DNA from: Bog-473 sp963809825
Lineage (GTDB): Bacteria > Actinomycetota > Acidimicrobiia > Acidimicrobiales > RAAP-2
Assembly: GCA_963809825.1 (NCBI GenBank)
Contig: CAWELJ010000010.1
Coordinates: 1 to 64,000, forward strand
Length of the DNA stretch: 64,000 nt
Reading direction: 5' to 3'
Shown here: positions 30,618-39,592 of the stretch, piece by piece
Position numbering within the stretch: position 1 is the stretch's first letter
How the letters are laid out: each line of letters starts with the position of its first letter
Program-made: the position numbers and the translations under genes
Notes under the pieces: model-generated
Database searches by the model: none
What the model was told of the DNA's origin: nothing
Seen by the model: only the letters and a program-made list of their open reading frames with translations

Positions 30618-32039
30618 GTGGAGCGGACGGACGCCGTTGTCGTGGGCTCGGGGCCCAACGGCCTCGCCGCAGCCGTCACCCTGGCCCGGGCGGGGCACGG
30701 CGTCGAGGTGTACGAGGGTGCGCCGACCGTCGGGGGCGGGACGCGCACCGAGGCCCTGACGCTCGAGGGGTTCCGCCACGACGTCTGCTCGTCGGTGCAT
30801 CCGACGTTGGTGGCCTCGCCCTTCTTTCGCACCCTGGACCTCCCCGGCCTGGGCGTGGTCCTGCGCCAGCCCGAGGTGGCCTTCGCCCATCCGCTGGGCG
30901 GCCCGCGGGCCGCCGCCCTGCACCGGAGCCTCGAGGAGACCGCGTCGCACCTGGGCGGGGACGCCGCGGCGTACCGCGAGCTGGTGGGGCCCCTGGTCGA
31001 CTGGCTCGACCGGATCGTCCCCTACGTGCTGGGCCCGATGCGGAGCATCCCCCGGGACCCCCTGGCGCTGGCCCGGTTCGCCCTCGTCGGCGGCCCGTCG
31101 GTCCGCCATGCCACGCGACGCTTCACCACCGATGCCGGGCGCGCACTGCTGGCCGGCGCGGCGGCGCACTCCATGGAACCGCTGACGGCACCGCTGACGT
31201 CGGCCTTCGGCCTCCTGCTCACCGCGCTGGGCCACGGGGTCGGCTGGCCCGTCGTCGAGGGGGGCAGTGCCGCCATCACCCAGGGGCTGGCCGCCGAGTT
31301 GCGCCGTCACGGCGGCGTCGTGCACACGGAGCGCTGGGTCAGCTCCCTCTCCGAGCTCCCCCCGGCGCGTGCCGTGCTGCTCGACGTGTCACCCCGCCAG
31401 TTCGTCGCGCTGGCCGGCCGACGCCTCTCGCGGCGGGCGGCCCGGCCGTGGGCGCGTTTCCGGCCCGGCCCCGGGGCCTGCAAGGTGGATTGGGCCCTCG
31501 ACGGCCCGGTGCCCTGGAGCGCCGACGCCTGCCGCCGCACCGTCACCGTCCATGTGGGCGGCACCTTCGACGAGGTGGCGCGGTCGGAGGCAGCCGTGCG
31601 CGCCGGGCGCCATGCCGAGCACCCCTTCGTCCTCGTGGCCCAGCCCGGCGTGGTCGATCCGACCCGGGCGCCGGTGGGGCGGCAGACCCTCTGGGGGTAC
31701 TGCCACGTGCCGAACGGTTCCGACGTCGACATGACCGAGCGCATGGAGGCACAGATCGAGCGGTTCGCACCCGGCTTCCGCGATCGCGTGCTGGCCCGGG
31801 CCGTGCGGACGGCGGCCGAGGCGGAAATACACAACCCGAACCTCCTGGGCGGCGACGTCAGCGGTGGTGCGTCGACCCTGCGCCAGACGCTGTTCCGGCC
31901 GGTGCCACGCTGGAACCCCTATCGGACGCCGATCGAGGGCGTATATCTGTGCTCAGCCTCCACGCCGCCGGGAGGGGGCGTCCACGGCATGTGCGGGGTG
32001 TCGGCCGCCGAGGCGGCGCTGCGGGACCGGTTCGCCTGA
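30618..32039 (+). CDS. FAD-dependent oxidoreductase, phytoene-desaturase-like
   Basis: A 473-aa flavoprotein of the amine oxidase/phytoene dehydrogenase superfamily. The FAD dinucleotide motif VVGSGPNGLAAAVTLARAG is at residue 8, followed by VYEGAPTVGGGTRTEAL, and the C-terminal FAD-contact GVYLCSASTPPGGGVHG is near 440. It resembles the carotenoid desaturase/isomerase subgroup, but no other carotenoid gene lies nearby, so substrate is open. It starts with GTG; TAACGT lies 6 nt upstream and no ribosome site is present, indicating a leaderless mRNA. Its stop is 10 nt from the end of the convergent small gene. Confidence 0.85.
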   Translation: MERTDAVVVGSGPNGLAAAVTLARAGHGVEVYEGAPTVGGGTRTEALTLEGFRHDVCSSVHPTLVASPFFRTLDLPGLGVVLRQPEVAFAHPLGGPRAAALHRSLEETASHLGGDAAAYRELVGPLVDWLDRIVPYVLGPMRSIPRDPLALARFALVGGPSVRHATRRFTTDAGRALLAGAAAHSMEPLTAPLTSAFGLLLTALGHGVGWPVVEGGSAAITQGLAAELRRHGGVVHTERWVSSLSELPPARAVLLDVSPRQFVALAGRRLSRRAARPWARFRPGPGACKVDWALDGPVPWSADACRRTVTVHVGGTFDEVARSEAAVRAGRHAEHPFVLVAQPGVVDPTRAPVGRQTLWGYCHVPNGSDVDMTERMEAQIERFAPGFRDRVLARAVRTAAEAEIHNPNLLGGDVSGGASTLRQTLFRPVPRWNPYRTPIEGVYLCSASTPPGGGVHGMCGVSAAEAALRDRFA

Positions 32040-32049
32040 CCGCGGGTGC

Positions 32050-32346
32050 TCAGGCGGCGGTCGTCGCCTCGCCGATCAGGCGCACGAGGAGGTACCAGGC
32101 CTCGATCTCGTCGGCCACGCAGGACTTGAAATCACCCTGGGACACGACGTACCGCAGCCAGCACGGGTGGATCCGCAGGGTGTGGACGTCGGTGTCCCCA
32201 TGGCCGCCGCCGCCGCCGGCGACGACCTCGATGTTGTCGACCTCGCTGGTCAGCTCGTAGCGCCAGGCGGCCCCGGCGTGCGATCGGTTGGTCGTCGCGA
32301 TCAGCTGCACGACCATCTGCTCCGCGATCTTGAGGCTGTCCGTCAT
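32050..32346 (-). CDS. Hypothetical protein, 98 aa
   Basis: Not recognised. A small soluble protein starting MTDSLKIAEQMVVQLIATTNRS, with a central glycine run (VAGGGGGHGD) and a C-terminal segment CVADEIEAWYLLVRLIG. GGGGGAG lies 7 nt before the ATG, which decides the start over a longer in-frame extension. No membrane segment or known motif. It is followed at a distance by the convergent FAD oxidoreductase and preceded by the cyclase gene on the same strand, 176 nt upstream. Its three cysteine/histidine positions do not form an obvious metal site. Confidence 0.6.
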   Translation of the reverse strand: MTDSLKIAEQMVVQLIATTNRSHAGAAWRYELTSEVDNIEVVAGGGGGHGDTDVHTLRIHPCWLRYVVSQGDFKSCVADEIEAWYLLVRLIGEATTAA

Positions 32347-32522
32347 CGTCAACTCCCCCGTGTCTGCGACCCGGTCTCCACCCTGGTCTCTGTCGTCCTC
32401 CTCGCGGACATCCTTCGCCGTTGCCCGCTGTGCAGGACTGACTACAACTTCACAACAGACTGACGTTCCGGGGTGGATGGGGCGGCGCAACCGGGTTGCG
32501 ATCGCGGTGCGGTCGCGCCCGA

Positions 32523-33338
32523 TCAGGACGGAGGGTCGGCGGGGCGGACCTCGCAGACGCGGACCGGCGCCTTGACCCCCTTCATCCGCCGTGCCCGCAT
32601 GCGGCCCCTACGAACCCCTTCGAGCTCGCCGGTCGACTCGAGCACCTCGGCACTGACGAGGACCTGCCCGCCCTTGGCCGCCTCGCACACCCGCGCCGCC
32701 ACGTTGACGACGTGTCCGACGACGTCGTCGCGTGTCACGACGGCCTCGCCCATGTGCACGCCCGCCCGGAGGCGGAGGGGGACCGGGGCGGAGCCGAGCA
32801 GGTCGAGCGCGGCCCGCACGGCAGAGGACGGGTCGGGGAAGGTGCAGAGGAGGCCGTCACCGAGGCGCTTGACGATGCGGCCGTTCCAGCGGCGGACCAT
32901 CGGGGCCGCGAGGTCGTGGTGCTCGGCGATCAGCGCCATCGCAGCAGCGTCGCCGTTGACGTCGGTGTAGGCGGTGAACCCCTCGAGGTCGGTGAAGACC
33001 ACGGTCATGACCCGGGTGGTACCGGTGGTGCCGTCGTCGTTGCCCGAGGCAAGCAGCTGGACCGCGGTGAGACCGAGCGAGGACAGCTTGGAGGGATGGT
33101 GCTCGACGGTCCGCTCCAGGAAGCGCCGCAGGATGTCGCCCGGCGCGTTCGAAGAGATGGGTCGTTCACCGGGGGCACGGAGCCATTCCTCGTCCACGAG
33201 CCCGATCTCGAGTGCGGTGGCTGCGTCCTTCGGATCGTTGCGGATCAGGTCCGCCGCCTTGCGGGCGGTCGCACGCCGGAGGGCACCCAGCGTGGCGGCG
33301 CCCGCCTCGCGCGCCCGCCCACCACGCGCCTCGCCCAT
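32523..33338 (-). CDS. Class III adenylate/guanylate cyclase
   Basis: A 271-aa cyclase making a cyclic nucleotide. The N-terminal 95 aa are helical, without membrane segments. The cyclase homology domain begins VVFTDLEGFT (metal Asp near 115), has KRLGDGLLCTF (Lys and second metal Asp near 157), and ends with GHVVNVAARVCEAA (the Asn and Arg for the transition state). All catalytic positions seem present. ATG at 33338 has TAGGTT 7 nt upstream as a -10 box and no ribosome site, so it is probably leaderless. It lies just after the ABC-F gene (10 nt between them) but seems to have its own promoter. The N-terminal sensor is unidentified. Confidence 0.88.
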   Translation of the reverse strand: MGEARGGRAREAGAATLGALRRATARKAADLIRNDPKDAATALEIGLVDEEWLRAPGERPISSNAPGDILRRFLERTVEHHPSKLSSLGLTAVQLLASGNDDGTTGTTRVMTVVFTDLEGFTAYTDVNGDAAAMALIAEHHDLAAPMVRRWNGRIVKRLGDGLLCTFPDPSSAVRAALDLLGSAPVPLRLRAGVHMGEAVVTRDDVVGHVVNVAARVCEAAKGGQVLVSAEVLESTGELEGVRRGRMRARRMKGVKAPVRVCEVRPADPPS

Positions 33339-33348
33339 GGGCGCAAAC

Positions 33349-35028
33349 CTACCGGCCGTCGGGCAGGCCCCGGAACGCCTGGTCGGGCGCGGGGAGGGGG
33401 AGCTCCACGCGTCGGGTCAGAGGGACGGCCTCGAGGAGGCGACGGTCGTGCGAGACGAGCAACAGGGTGCCCCCGTAGCCGTGCAGCGCGGACTCCAACT
33501 GCTCGATGGCGGGGAGGTCGAGGTGGTTGGTCGGCTCATCGAGGACGAGGAAGTTCACCCCCGTGGCGGCGAACGCGGCGAGCTCGGCGCGGGTGCGCTC
33601 GCCGGGGGAGAGCGATTCCGGAGGCCGCAGCGCCGCGTCAGCGCCCAGCCCGAACTTCGCCAGTTGCGACCGGGCCCGATCGCGCGCGAGCCCGGTCGCC
33701 CTCATGAACGCTTCCACCACGCTCGACGCACCGCGCAGGACACGCCGGTCCTGGGCGAGCTCGCCGACGACGACGCTCGGGCCCATGCGTCGCGTGCCCT
33801 GCGCCAGCGGCAGGCGGCCGAGGACGGCCTCGACCAGCGTGCTCTTGCCCGACCCGTTCGGCCCGACCAGCGCAATCCGGTCCGCCCACGCGATGTCCAG
33901 GGTGAGCGGGCCGAGCGTGAAGTCACCCCGCTCGACGACGGCGTCCACGAGGCTGGCGACGACGGCACCCGAGCGGCGCGTCTCGTTGATGGTGAACTGG
34001 AGATCCCATCCCTCCCATGGCTTCTCGACCGCTTGGAGCGACTCGAGCGCGCGTTCGGTGCGCCGTGCACGCGAGGCGAGCTTCTCCGTCCGGTTGATCC
34101 GGAAATCTCTCTGCGCCTTGTCGTTGTCACGCGGGTGTTTCTTTTCGCGGCTGACGCCCGACGTGGCCCACTGACGCTCGCGCTGAGCCCGCCGGCGCAA
34201 TTCGGCCCGCTGCTCCTCGTAGACGGCGTAGTCCTCGGCGGCGTGGGCCCGTTCCGCTTCGCGCTCGGCCCGATACCCCGCCCAGCCGCCGCCGTACATG
34301 TGCCCGGTACGGGAATGTTCGTCCAGTTCGAGCACGTCCGTCACGGTGCGGTCGAGAAAGGCCCTGTCGTGCGAGACGATGATCATGCCGCCCCGGCGGC
34401 GGGTGACCAGATCCTCCAGCCGGGCCAGGCCGTCGAAGTCGAGGTCGTTGGTCGGCTCGTCGAGGAGCGTGATGTCGAAGCGTGCCAGCAGCACCGTGGC
34501 CAGGGCGACGCGCGCCTCCTGCCCACCCGACAGCGTGGCGACCGGCTGTCCGGCCAGGGCCGGCGGAAGGCCCAGCTGCTCCAGGGTCGACGTGAGGCGG
34601 GCTTCGAAGTCGCCGGCCGAAACGGACTCGAACCGGGCCAACGCCGCCGCGTAATGGTCCTCCGCTCCCGTGCCGCCCTTCCCCAGAGCGGTTGCGGCGT
34701 CCGCGAGGTCGGCTTCGGCTGCGGCCACACCGGTGCGTCGGTACAGCGCGGCGTGGACGGTCTCGCCCGACGCGGTGACGGGCTCCTGGCTGAGGTAGCC
34801 CACGGTCGCGGTGGGCGGGTCGATCCTCACCTGACCCGCTGCGGGCTCCAGGAGCCCCGCCAGGATCTGCAGGAGCGTCGACTTGCCGACGCCGTTGGGT
34901 CCGACCACGCCCAGGCAGACGTCCGACCCCACGGTGAGGGACACGTCGCGGAGGACGGCGCGACCGCCGCGCTCGTGGCGGAGGTGGTGGGCGACGAGCG
35001 TCGCGGGTGGAGAGGAGGGGAGAGGCAT
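33349..35028 (-). CDS. ABC-F family ATPase
   Basis: A 559-aa soluble protein with two ABC domains and no membrane segment. The first domain has GPNGVGKSTL, LSGGQEAR and LLDEPTNDLDF; the second has GPNGSGKSTL, LSPGERTR and LDEPTNHLDL. A charged linker between them (about 240-330, rich in Arg/Glu, with REKKHPRDNDKAQRDFR) is the ribosome-contacting arm. ABC-F proteins bind the ribosomal E site and relieve stalling or give antibiotic protection; which applies here is unknown. The linker is long, as in antibiotic-resistance ABC-Fs. CCGGAG precedes the ATG. It ends 10 nt upstream of the cyclase start codon. Confidence 0.92.
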   Translation of the reverse strand: MPLPSSPPATLVAHHLRHERGGRAVLRDVSLTVGSDVCLGVVGPNGVGKSTLLQILAGLLEPAAGQVRIDPPTATVGYLSQEPVTASGETVHAALYRRTGVAAAEADLADAATALGKGGTGAEDHYAAALARFESVSAGDFEARLTSTLEQLGLPPALAGQPVATLSGGQEARVALATVLLARFDITLLDEPTNDLDFDGLARLEDLVTRRRGGMIIVSHDRAFLDRTVTDVLELDEHSRTGHMYGGGWAGYRAEREAERAHAAEDYAVYEEQRAELRRRAQRERQWATSGVSREKKHPRDNDKAQRDFRINRTEKLASRARRTERALESLQAVEKPWEGWDLQFTINETRRSGAVVASLVDAVVERGDFTLGPLTLDIAWADRIALVGPNGSGKSTLVEAVLGRLPLAQGTRRMGPSVVVGELAQDRRVLRGASSVVEAFMRATGLARDRARSQLAKFGLGADAALRPPESLSPGERTRAELAAFAATGVNFLVLDEPTNHLDLPAIEQLESALHGYGGTLLLVSHDRRLLEAVPLTRRVELPLPAPDQAFRGLPDGR

Positions 35029-35339
35029 GACGGGCTCCGGGACGGGTCGGACGAGGGCTGCGGACGAGCTGCGGCAGGGGGCCGCCGGGCGACGTCTGGC
35101 TCTACCTCAGGGGGCGAATTTCAGCAAACCGACCCGTGTCGCCGAGGTGGACTCCCTCCCTCACCTGGCATTTCGACCGCGATAGGGCGCCCGACGTGTG
35201 GACCGGCTCGCCAACCCCCATGTCAGTTCGAGCGTTGGCTCGGTCGGCCGGTCACCAATTTCCCGACAAGTTTTCGGTGCGCCGGGCGTTTTCGTCGGAG
35301 GCAATAGGGGTACGGAACTGCCGACCCGGAGGGAGGAAG
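35029..35339. other. Intergenic region between ABC-F and GH16 genes
   Basis: Divergent promoter region of 311 nt. I see no gene, no palindrome of note and no convincing promoter boxes. The part nearest the GH16 gene is locally AT-richer. Confidence 0.5.
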
Positions 35340-36602
35340 GTGGCGGAACCGAAACCGAAGTGGCGGACAGGCACCCGCATCATGGCGGGCTCGCTCTGCG
35401 GCGTTGCACTCGTGGTGTGCGTGCTGGCGGTCGTCCTGAGCGCTCCCTTCTCGGCCGGGCGGTCAACCCCGCCGCGAGTCGCATTCTCCGATGTGGACCG
35501 GTCGGTGCCGTCGGCGAGCTGCACGGTCAAGCACCGTCCCGCCAAGACGCCTGGCGCATGCGGCTTGCACTCCCGCGTGCCCGGGCCGGGAACATGCGGC
35601 GCCCGGAACGAACCGGTGAGTACGTGTTCGCCGTCGCCGTCGCCGTCGCCGTCGGTACCGAATCCCGCCACCACGCCGAAGCCGTCACCGCCCACGACCA
35701 CGTCGACGACCTCCTCGGTGCACGCGACGCCACCTCCGCCGGCCCCGACACCGGTCGGATCGGCGGCGCCCGAGAACTCGAGCCCCTGCGGCGGGGCCCC
35801 GGCCCCGATCGCGCCGTCGAGTGGTTCATGGTCGTGCACGTTCGACGACGAGTTCAACGGGACCTCTCTCGACACCACCAAATGGCAGCCGCAGCTCACG
35901 AGCACCAGCGGCTATTCCACGGGCATGGGAACCCGGGTGTGCTACGTCGACTCGCCCAACACGATCTCCGAGTCGGGCGGGTACCTGAACCTCTCGGTCG
36001 TGCACGGCCCATCGTCGTACTGTCCCAGGCTCGACATCTTCGGCTCATCCACCCCCTACCAGGGCGGCATGGTGTCGTCTTATCAGCTCTTCAGCCAGAA
36101 GTACGGGTACTTCGAAACACGGGCGGAAATGCCCCCGACGTCGGTGCCCGGCCTTCAAGAGACCCTCTGGCTCTTCCCGGAGAACCTGAAGCTCTACGGC
36201 CCGTGGCCCGACAGTGGGGAGATCGACTACGGCGAGTTCTACTCCGATCTTCCCAACGCCGATGTTCCGATCACGCATTATCCGGGGTCGAACAACGATC
36301 CCAACGCCAGCATCGGTGCCTGCACCATCCCTGGCGACGCCACCGCCGGGCAGTTCAACACCTACGCCGTCTCGTGGACTCCGACCACCATCACCACGTA
36401 CTTCAACGGCGTCGCGTGCATGACGGACACCTACGGGCCGTACGTGACGAGGCCCGACACGGCGCCGGAGCCGTTCGACCAGCCGTTCTTCCTCGCCTTC
36501 ACGTCTGCGCTCGGAGTCGGGACCAACAAGTTCGTGCCCGGCACGACGCCGCTCCCTGCGACGATGCACATCGACTGGGTCAGGGTCTGGCAGTCGTCCT
36601 AG
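35340..36602 (+). CDS. Secreted GH16 endo-beta-glucanase-like enzyme
   Basis: A 420-aa exported glycoside hydrolase. A basic N-terminus and membrane/signal helix (GSLCGVALVVCVLAVVLSAPF) lead into a long Ser/Pro/Thr linker with SPSPSPSPS and a Cys-rich stretch, then the GH16 domain from about 165. The catalytic motif is SGEIDYGEF (ExDxxE, near 293); WLFPENLK and VRVW frame the fold. It would cleave beta-1,3 (or beta-1,3/1,4) glucans outside the cell. GTG is chosen because GGAGGGAGG stands just upstream; an in-frame extension further upstream is unlike the family. No neighbouring sugar-uptake genes are seen. Confidence 0.88.
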   Translation: MAEPKPKWRTGTRIMAGSLCGVALVVCVLAVVLSAPFSAGRSTPPRVAFSDVDRSVPSASCTVKHRPAKTPGACGLHSRVPGPGTCGARNEPVSTCSPSPSPSPSVPNPATTPKPSPPTTTSTTSSVHATPPPPAPTPVGSAAPENSSPCGGAPAPIAPSSGSWSCTFDDEFNGTSLDTTKWQPQLTSTSGYSTGMGTRVCYVDSPNTISESGGYLNLSVVHGPSSYCPRLDIFGSSTPYQGGMVSSYQLFSQKYGYFETRAEMPPTSVPGLQETLWLFPENLKLYGPWPDSGEIDYGEFYSDLPNADVPITHYPGSNNDPNASIGACTIPGDATAGQFNTYAVSWTPTTITTYFNGVACMTDTYGPYVTRPDTAPEPFDQPFFLAFTSALGVGTNKFVPGTTPLPATMHIDWVRVWQSS

Positions 36603-36699
36603 GACTCGGCGATCAGGACCTTCACGGAGGATCTAGTCTCGCTGCCTCCGGGAGCGGCGCTCGCTCTCGTTGGAGCGCGACCCACGAGGGAGCAAGCCG

Positions 36700-38862
36700 A
36701 TGCCCATCGCCATCACCGACGAACACCAGCAATTGGGGGCCACCGTGCGGTCGGTCCTGGCTGCCCACGGCGCGCTGGCGGCGCACCGGGCCCTCCTCGA
36801 GGCGGCCGAGGAACCGCGCCCGCCCTACTGGGAGGAGATGGCGGAGCTCGGATGGCTCGGCGTCCACCTGCCCGAGCACCACGGTGGAGCCGGCGCCGGG
36901 CTGAGCGAGCTGGTCACGGTGCTCGAGGAGCTCGGGCGCCAGGTGGCGCCCGGACCGTTCCTGCCCACGGTCCTCGCCTCGGCGGTCATCGCACAGTGCG
37001 GCAACGAGGAGCAGCGTGCGACGTGGCTCCCGGGCCTGGCGGACGGCAGCATGGCCGGTGCACTCGGGCTCGGAGGATCACTGCGGCTGGACGACGGGAT
37101 CCTGGACGGTGACGGCGGGGTCGTCCTCGGCGGAAGGAATGCCGACGTCCTTGTGCTGCGGGCGGGGGACGACCTCGTGGTCGTCCGACCCGGCGGGGAG
37201 GGCCTCACCCACGAGGGGACGAACGACCTCGATCCGTCACGTCGTTCCACCTCGGTGGCGGTGTCCTCGACGCCCGTCGCCGCGGCCGACGTGCTCGTCG
37301 GCGCGGCGCGCCGGGCCCGGGCGTTGGCCCGCACGCTCGGCGCGGCGGAGGCGGTGGGCCTCATGGCGGCCTGTACGGACGCCGCCGTGGCGTACGCCAA
37401 GGAGCGCGTGCAGTTCGGGCGCACGATCGGCACCTTTCAGGCGGTGAAGCACCACTGCGCGGACATGCTCGTGGCCACGGAGCTGGCGACGGCGGCCGTC
37501 TGGGACGCAGCGCGGGCGTCGGCGCACGCGGCGGACGAGTTCGGTCTCGTGGCGGCGATGGCGGCACAGTTGGCCTTCGCTCCCGCCGTCCACAACGCGC
37601 AGATGAACATCCAGGTGCACGGCGGCATCGGCTTCACCTGGGAGCACGACGCCCATCTGTTCCTGCGCCGGGCGCTCGTGCTCAACGCGATCCTGGGATC
37701 GCCCGCCGACGCTGAGGACGTGACCGAGCATGCGGCCACCGGGGCGACCAGGGAGGTCTCACTGGACCTGCCGCCGGCGGCCGAGGCAGTCCGCGCGGCC
37801 GTGCGGGCCGAGGCGGAGCGCATCGGAACGTTGCGCGGCGCCGAGCAACGCAGGGCGCTGGTGGAATCGGGGCTCATGGTGCCCCACTGGCCGCCGCCCT
37901 GGGGGCGCAGTGCCGGGGCAGTCGAGCAGATCGTGATCGACGAGGAGCTCCGGGCCGCCGGCGTGCGGGTGCCGGGACTCGGCATCACGGGCTGGAACAT
38001 CATGACGGTCAACCAGTACGCCACACCGGACCAGGTGGAGCGCTGGGTCTTCAAGTCCCTGATGGGTGAGTACGTCTGGTGCCAGCTGTTCAGCGAGCCC
38101 GATGCCGGATCCGACGCGGCGGCCGTGACGACGCGTGGGACCCGGGTGGACGGGGGTTGGCGGGTGAGTGGCCAGAAGGTCTGGACGAGCGGTGCCCAGC
38201 ACTGCCATTTCGGGCTGGCGACCGTCCGGACCGATCCGGACGCGCCGAAACACCGAGGTATCACGACCATGGTCATCGACATGCACGCGCCCGGCGTCGA
38301 GGTGCGGCCGCTGCGGCAGATCACGGGCAACGCGGACTTCAACGAAGTCTTCTTCGACAGAGTCTTCGTTCCCGACGACGACGTCGTGGGGACACCGAAC
38401 GACGGGTGGACCGTGGCCCGCTCGACGCTGGGGAACGAGCGGGTTTCCATCGGGAGCGGGACCGGAGGGATCTTCCCCCCCATGGACCTTCTCGCGCTCC
38501 GGAAGAGCGGCGGCGACCGGGTGCCCGGAGCGTCGGCGCGCATCGGCGCGATCCTGGCCAAGGAGCACGTCCTGAAGGTCCTTAACCTGCGCCGGGCGCA
38601 GCGGGCGGTGAGCGGTTCGGGACCTGGTCCCGAAGGCAACGTGACCAAGCTCGTGCTCGCCGAGCACGGCCACGACCGCGCTCGGTTGCAAGCGGACCTC
38701 GTGGGCGCGTCCACGACGTTCCTCGAGGGCGAATGTGCACGCGCCGGGTACTCGCAACTGGCGACGCGTGCGATGTCGATCGCCGGAGGGACGTCGGAGA
38801 TCACCCGCAACCAGATCGCGGAGCGGATTCTCGGCCTGCCGCGGGACCCGCTCATCGGCTAG
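36700..38862 (+). CDS. Fused double acyl-CoA dehydrogenase
   Basis: A 720-aa protein containing two acyl-CoA dehydrogenase domains in one chain. The first (1-345) runs from ITDEHQQLGATVRSVL to a C-terminal IQVHGGIGFTWEHDAHLFLRR. The second (about 350-720) has WCQLFSEPDAGSDAAAVTTRG, the flavin site WRVSGQKVWTSGAQ, and ends AGGTSEITRNQIAERILGLPR. The first domain is truncated in its middle and may be inactive or regulatory, while the second has the complete FAD-binding pattern. In actinobacterial steroid and lipid catabolism, paired FadE subunits are usual; here they are fused. GAGGGAGC precedes the ATG. The next gene overlaps its stop. Confidence 0.88.
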   Translation: MPIAITDEHQQLGATVRSVLAAHGALAAHRALLEAAEEPRPPYWEEMAELGWLGVHLPEHHGGAGAGLSELVTVLEELGRQVAPGPFLPTVLASAVIAQCGNEEQRATWLPGLADGSMAGALGLGGSLRLDDGILDGDGGVVLGGRNADVLVLRAGDDLVVVRPGGEGLTHEGTNDLDPSRRSTSVAVSSTPVAAADVLVGAARRARALARTLGAAEAVGLMAACTDAAVAYAKERVQFGRTIGTFQAVKHHCADMLVATELATAAVWDAARASAHAADEFGLVAAMAAQLAFAPAVHNAQMNIQVHGGIGFTWEHDAHLFLRRALVLNAILGSPADAEDVTEHAATGATREVSLDLPPAAEAVRAAVRAEAERIGTLRGAEQRRALVESGLMVPHWPPPWGRSAGAVEQIVIDEELRAAGVRVPGLGITGWNIMTVNQYATPDQVERWVFKSLMGEYVWCQLFSEPDAGSDAAAVTTRGTRVDGGWRVSGQKVWTSGAQHCHFGLATVRTDPDAPKHRGITTMVIDMHAPGVEVRPLRQITGNADFNEVFFDRVFVPDDDVVGTPNDGWTVARSTLGNERVSIGSGTGGIFPPMDLLALRKSGGDRVPGASARIGAILAKEHVLKVLNLRRAQRAVSGSGPGPEGNVTKLVLAEHGHDRARLQADLVGASTTFLEGECARAGYSQLATRAMSIAGGTSEITRNQIAERILGLPRDPLIG

Positions 38863-39488
38863 TGGTCGTCGGGGATCGGGCCGCACCGGAACGGACTGAG
38901 GATGCGATCCCTTCCGTGCCGCGCGGTCCCGGGGGCCAGCGGCGTCCGGGGTTTCTCCGGTCGAGCCGGGCCTGGGTCCTGGCGACCACCGCGCTCGTCC
39001 TCGTCGTCGTCTTCTGCGTCCTGACCGCAGTCCTGTTCGTGTATCCCGATCTCAACGCCCCCGAGCGGTCGGACGCCATCGTCGTCCTCGGCGGGCACGG
39101 TCTCCTTGCCGTCGACAAGGGCGAGCAGCTCGCCCGCGAGGGATACGCCCCGACGATCGCGTTCTCCTTGCAGCCATGGGTGCGGTGCGAGCCCTGGAGG
39201 GTCGCCATCCCGCGTGTCCGCGTGCTGTGCTTCCGCGCCGACCCCCAATCGACCCAGGGAGAGGCCCGATCCATCGCGCGCCTGGCGGCGCGGGACGACT
39301 GGAAGCGCATCATCGTCGTCCTGCCGACGACGCAGGCCTCACGGGCCCGGCTCCGGATCGGACGGTGCTACCCGGGCCAGGTCCTCGAGGTCGGTTTCCC
39401 CCCACGGGGGATCTCGGAATGGCTGTACCAATTCGCCTACGAGTGGGCGGCACTGGCGAAGGCCCTCGTGCTGCAACCCAGCTGCTGA
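38862..39488 (+). CDS. YdcF/ElyC-like DUF218 membrane protein
   Basis: A 208-aa protein. An N-terminal charged region of about 35 aa is followed by one membrane helix (WVLATTALVLVVVFCVLTAVLF), then a DUF218 domain: SDAIVVLGGHG, DKGEQLAREG, the PQSTQGEARSIARLA motif and IIVVLPTTQASRAR. In enterobacteria ElyC/SanA affect cell-envelope integrity; the precise activity is not known. The domain is shorter than usual. The GTG start overlaps the TAG of the dehydrogenase gene (TAGTG), so the genes are coupled, though no functional link is evident. Confidence 0.72.
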   Translation: MVVGDRAAPERTEDAIPSVPRGPGGQRRPGFLRSSRAWVLATTALVLVVVFCVLTAVLFVYPDLNAPERSDAIVVLGGHGLLAVDKGEQLAREGYAPTIAFSLQPWVRCEPWRVAIPRVRVLCFRADPQSTQGEARSIARLAARDDWKRIIVVLPTTQASRARLRIGRCYPGQVLEVGFPPRGISEWLYQFAYEWAALAKALVLQPSC

Positions 39489-39592
39489 GGCAAGCCACGC
39501 GATGGCAACCGTCCTGCGACGGCCAAGTGACAGTGGCCGTTGTACCGTGCCCCAGGGGCGCCGGTTGGGGGACCGGCACGAGGGGGGAGCAG

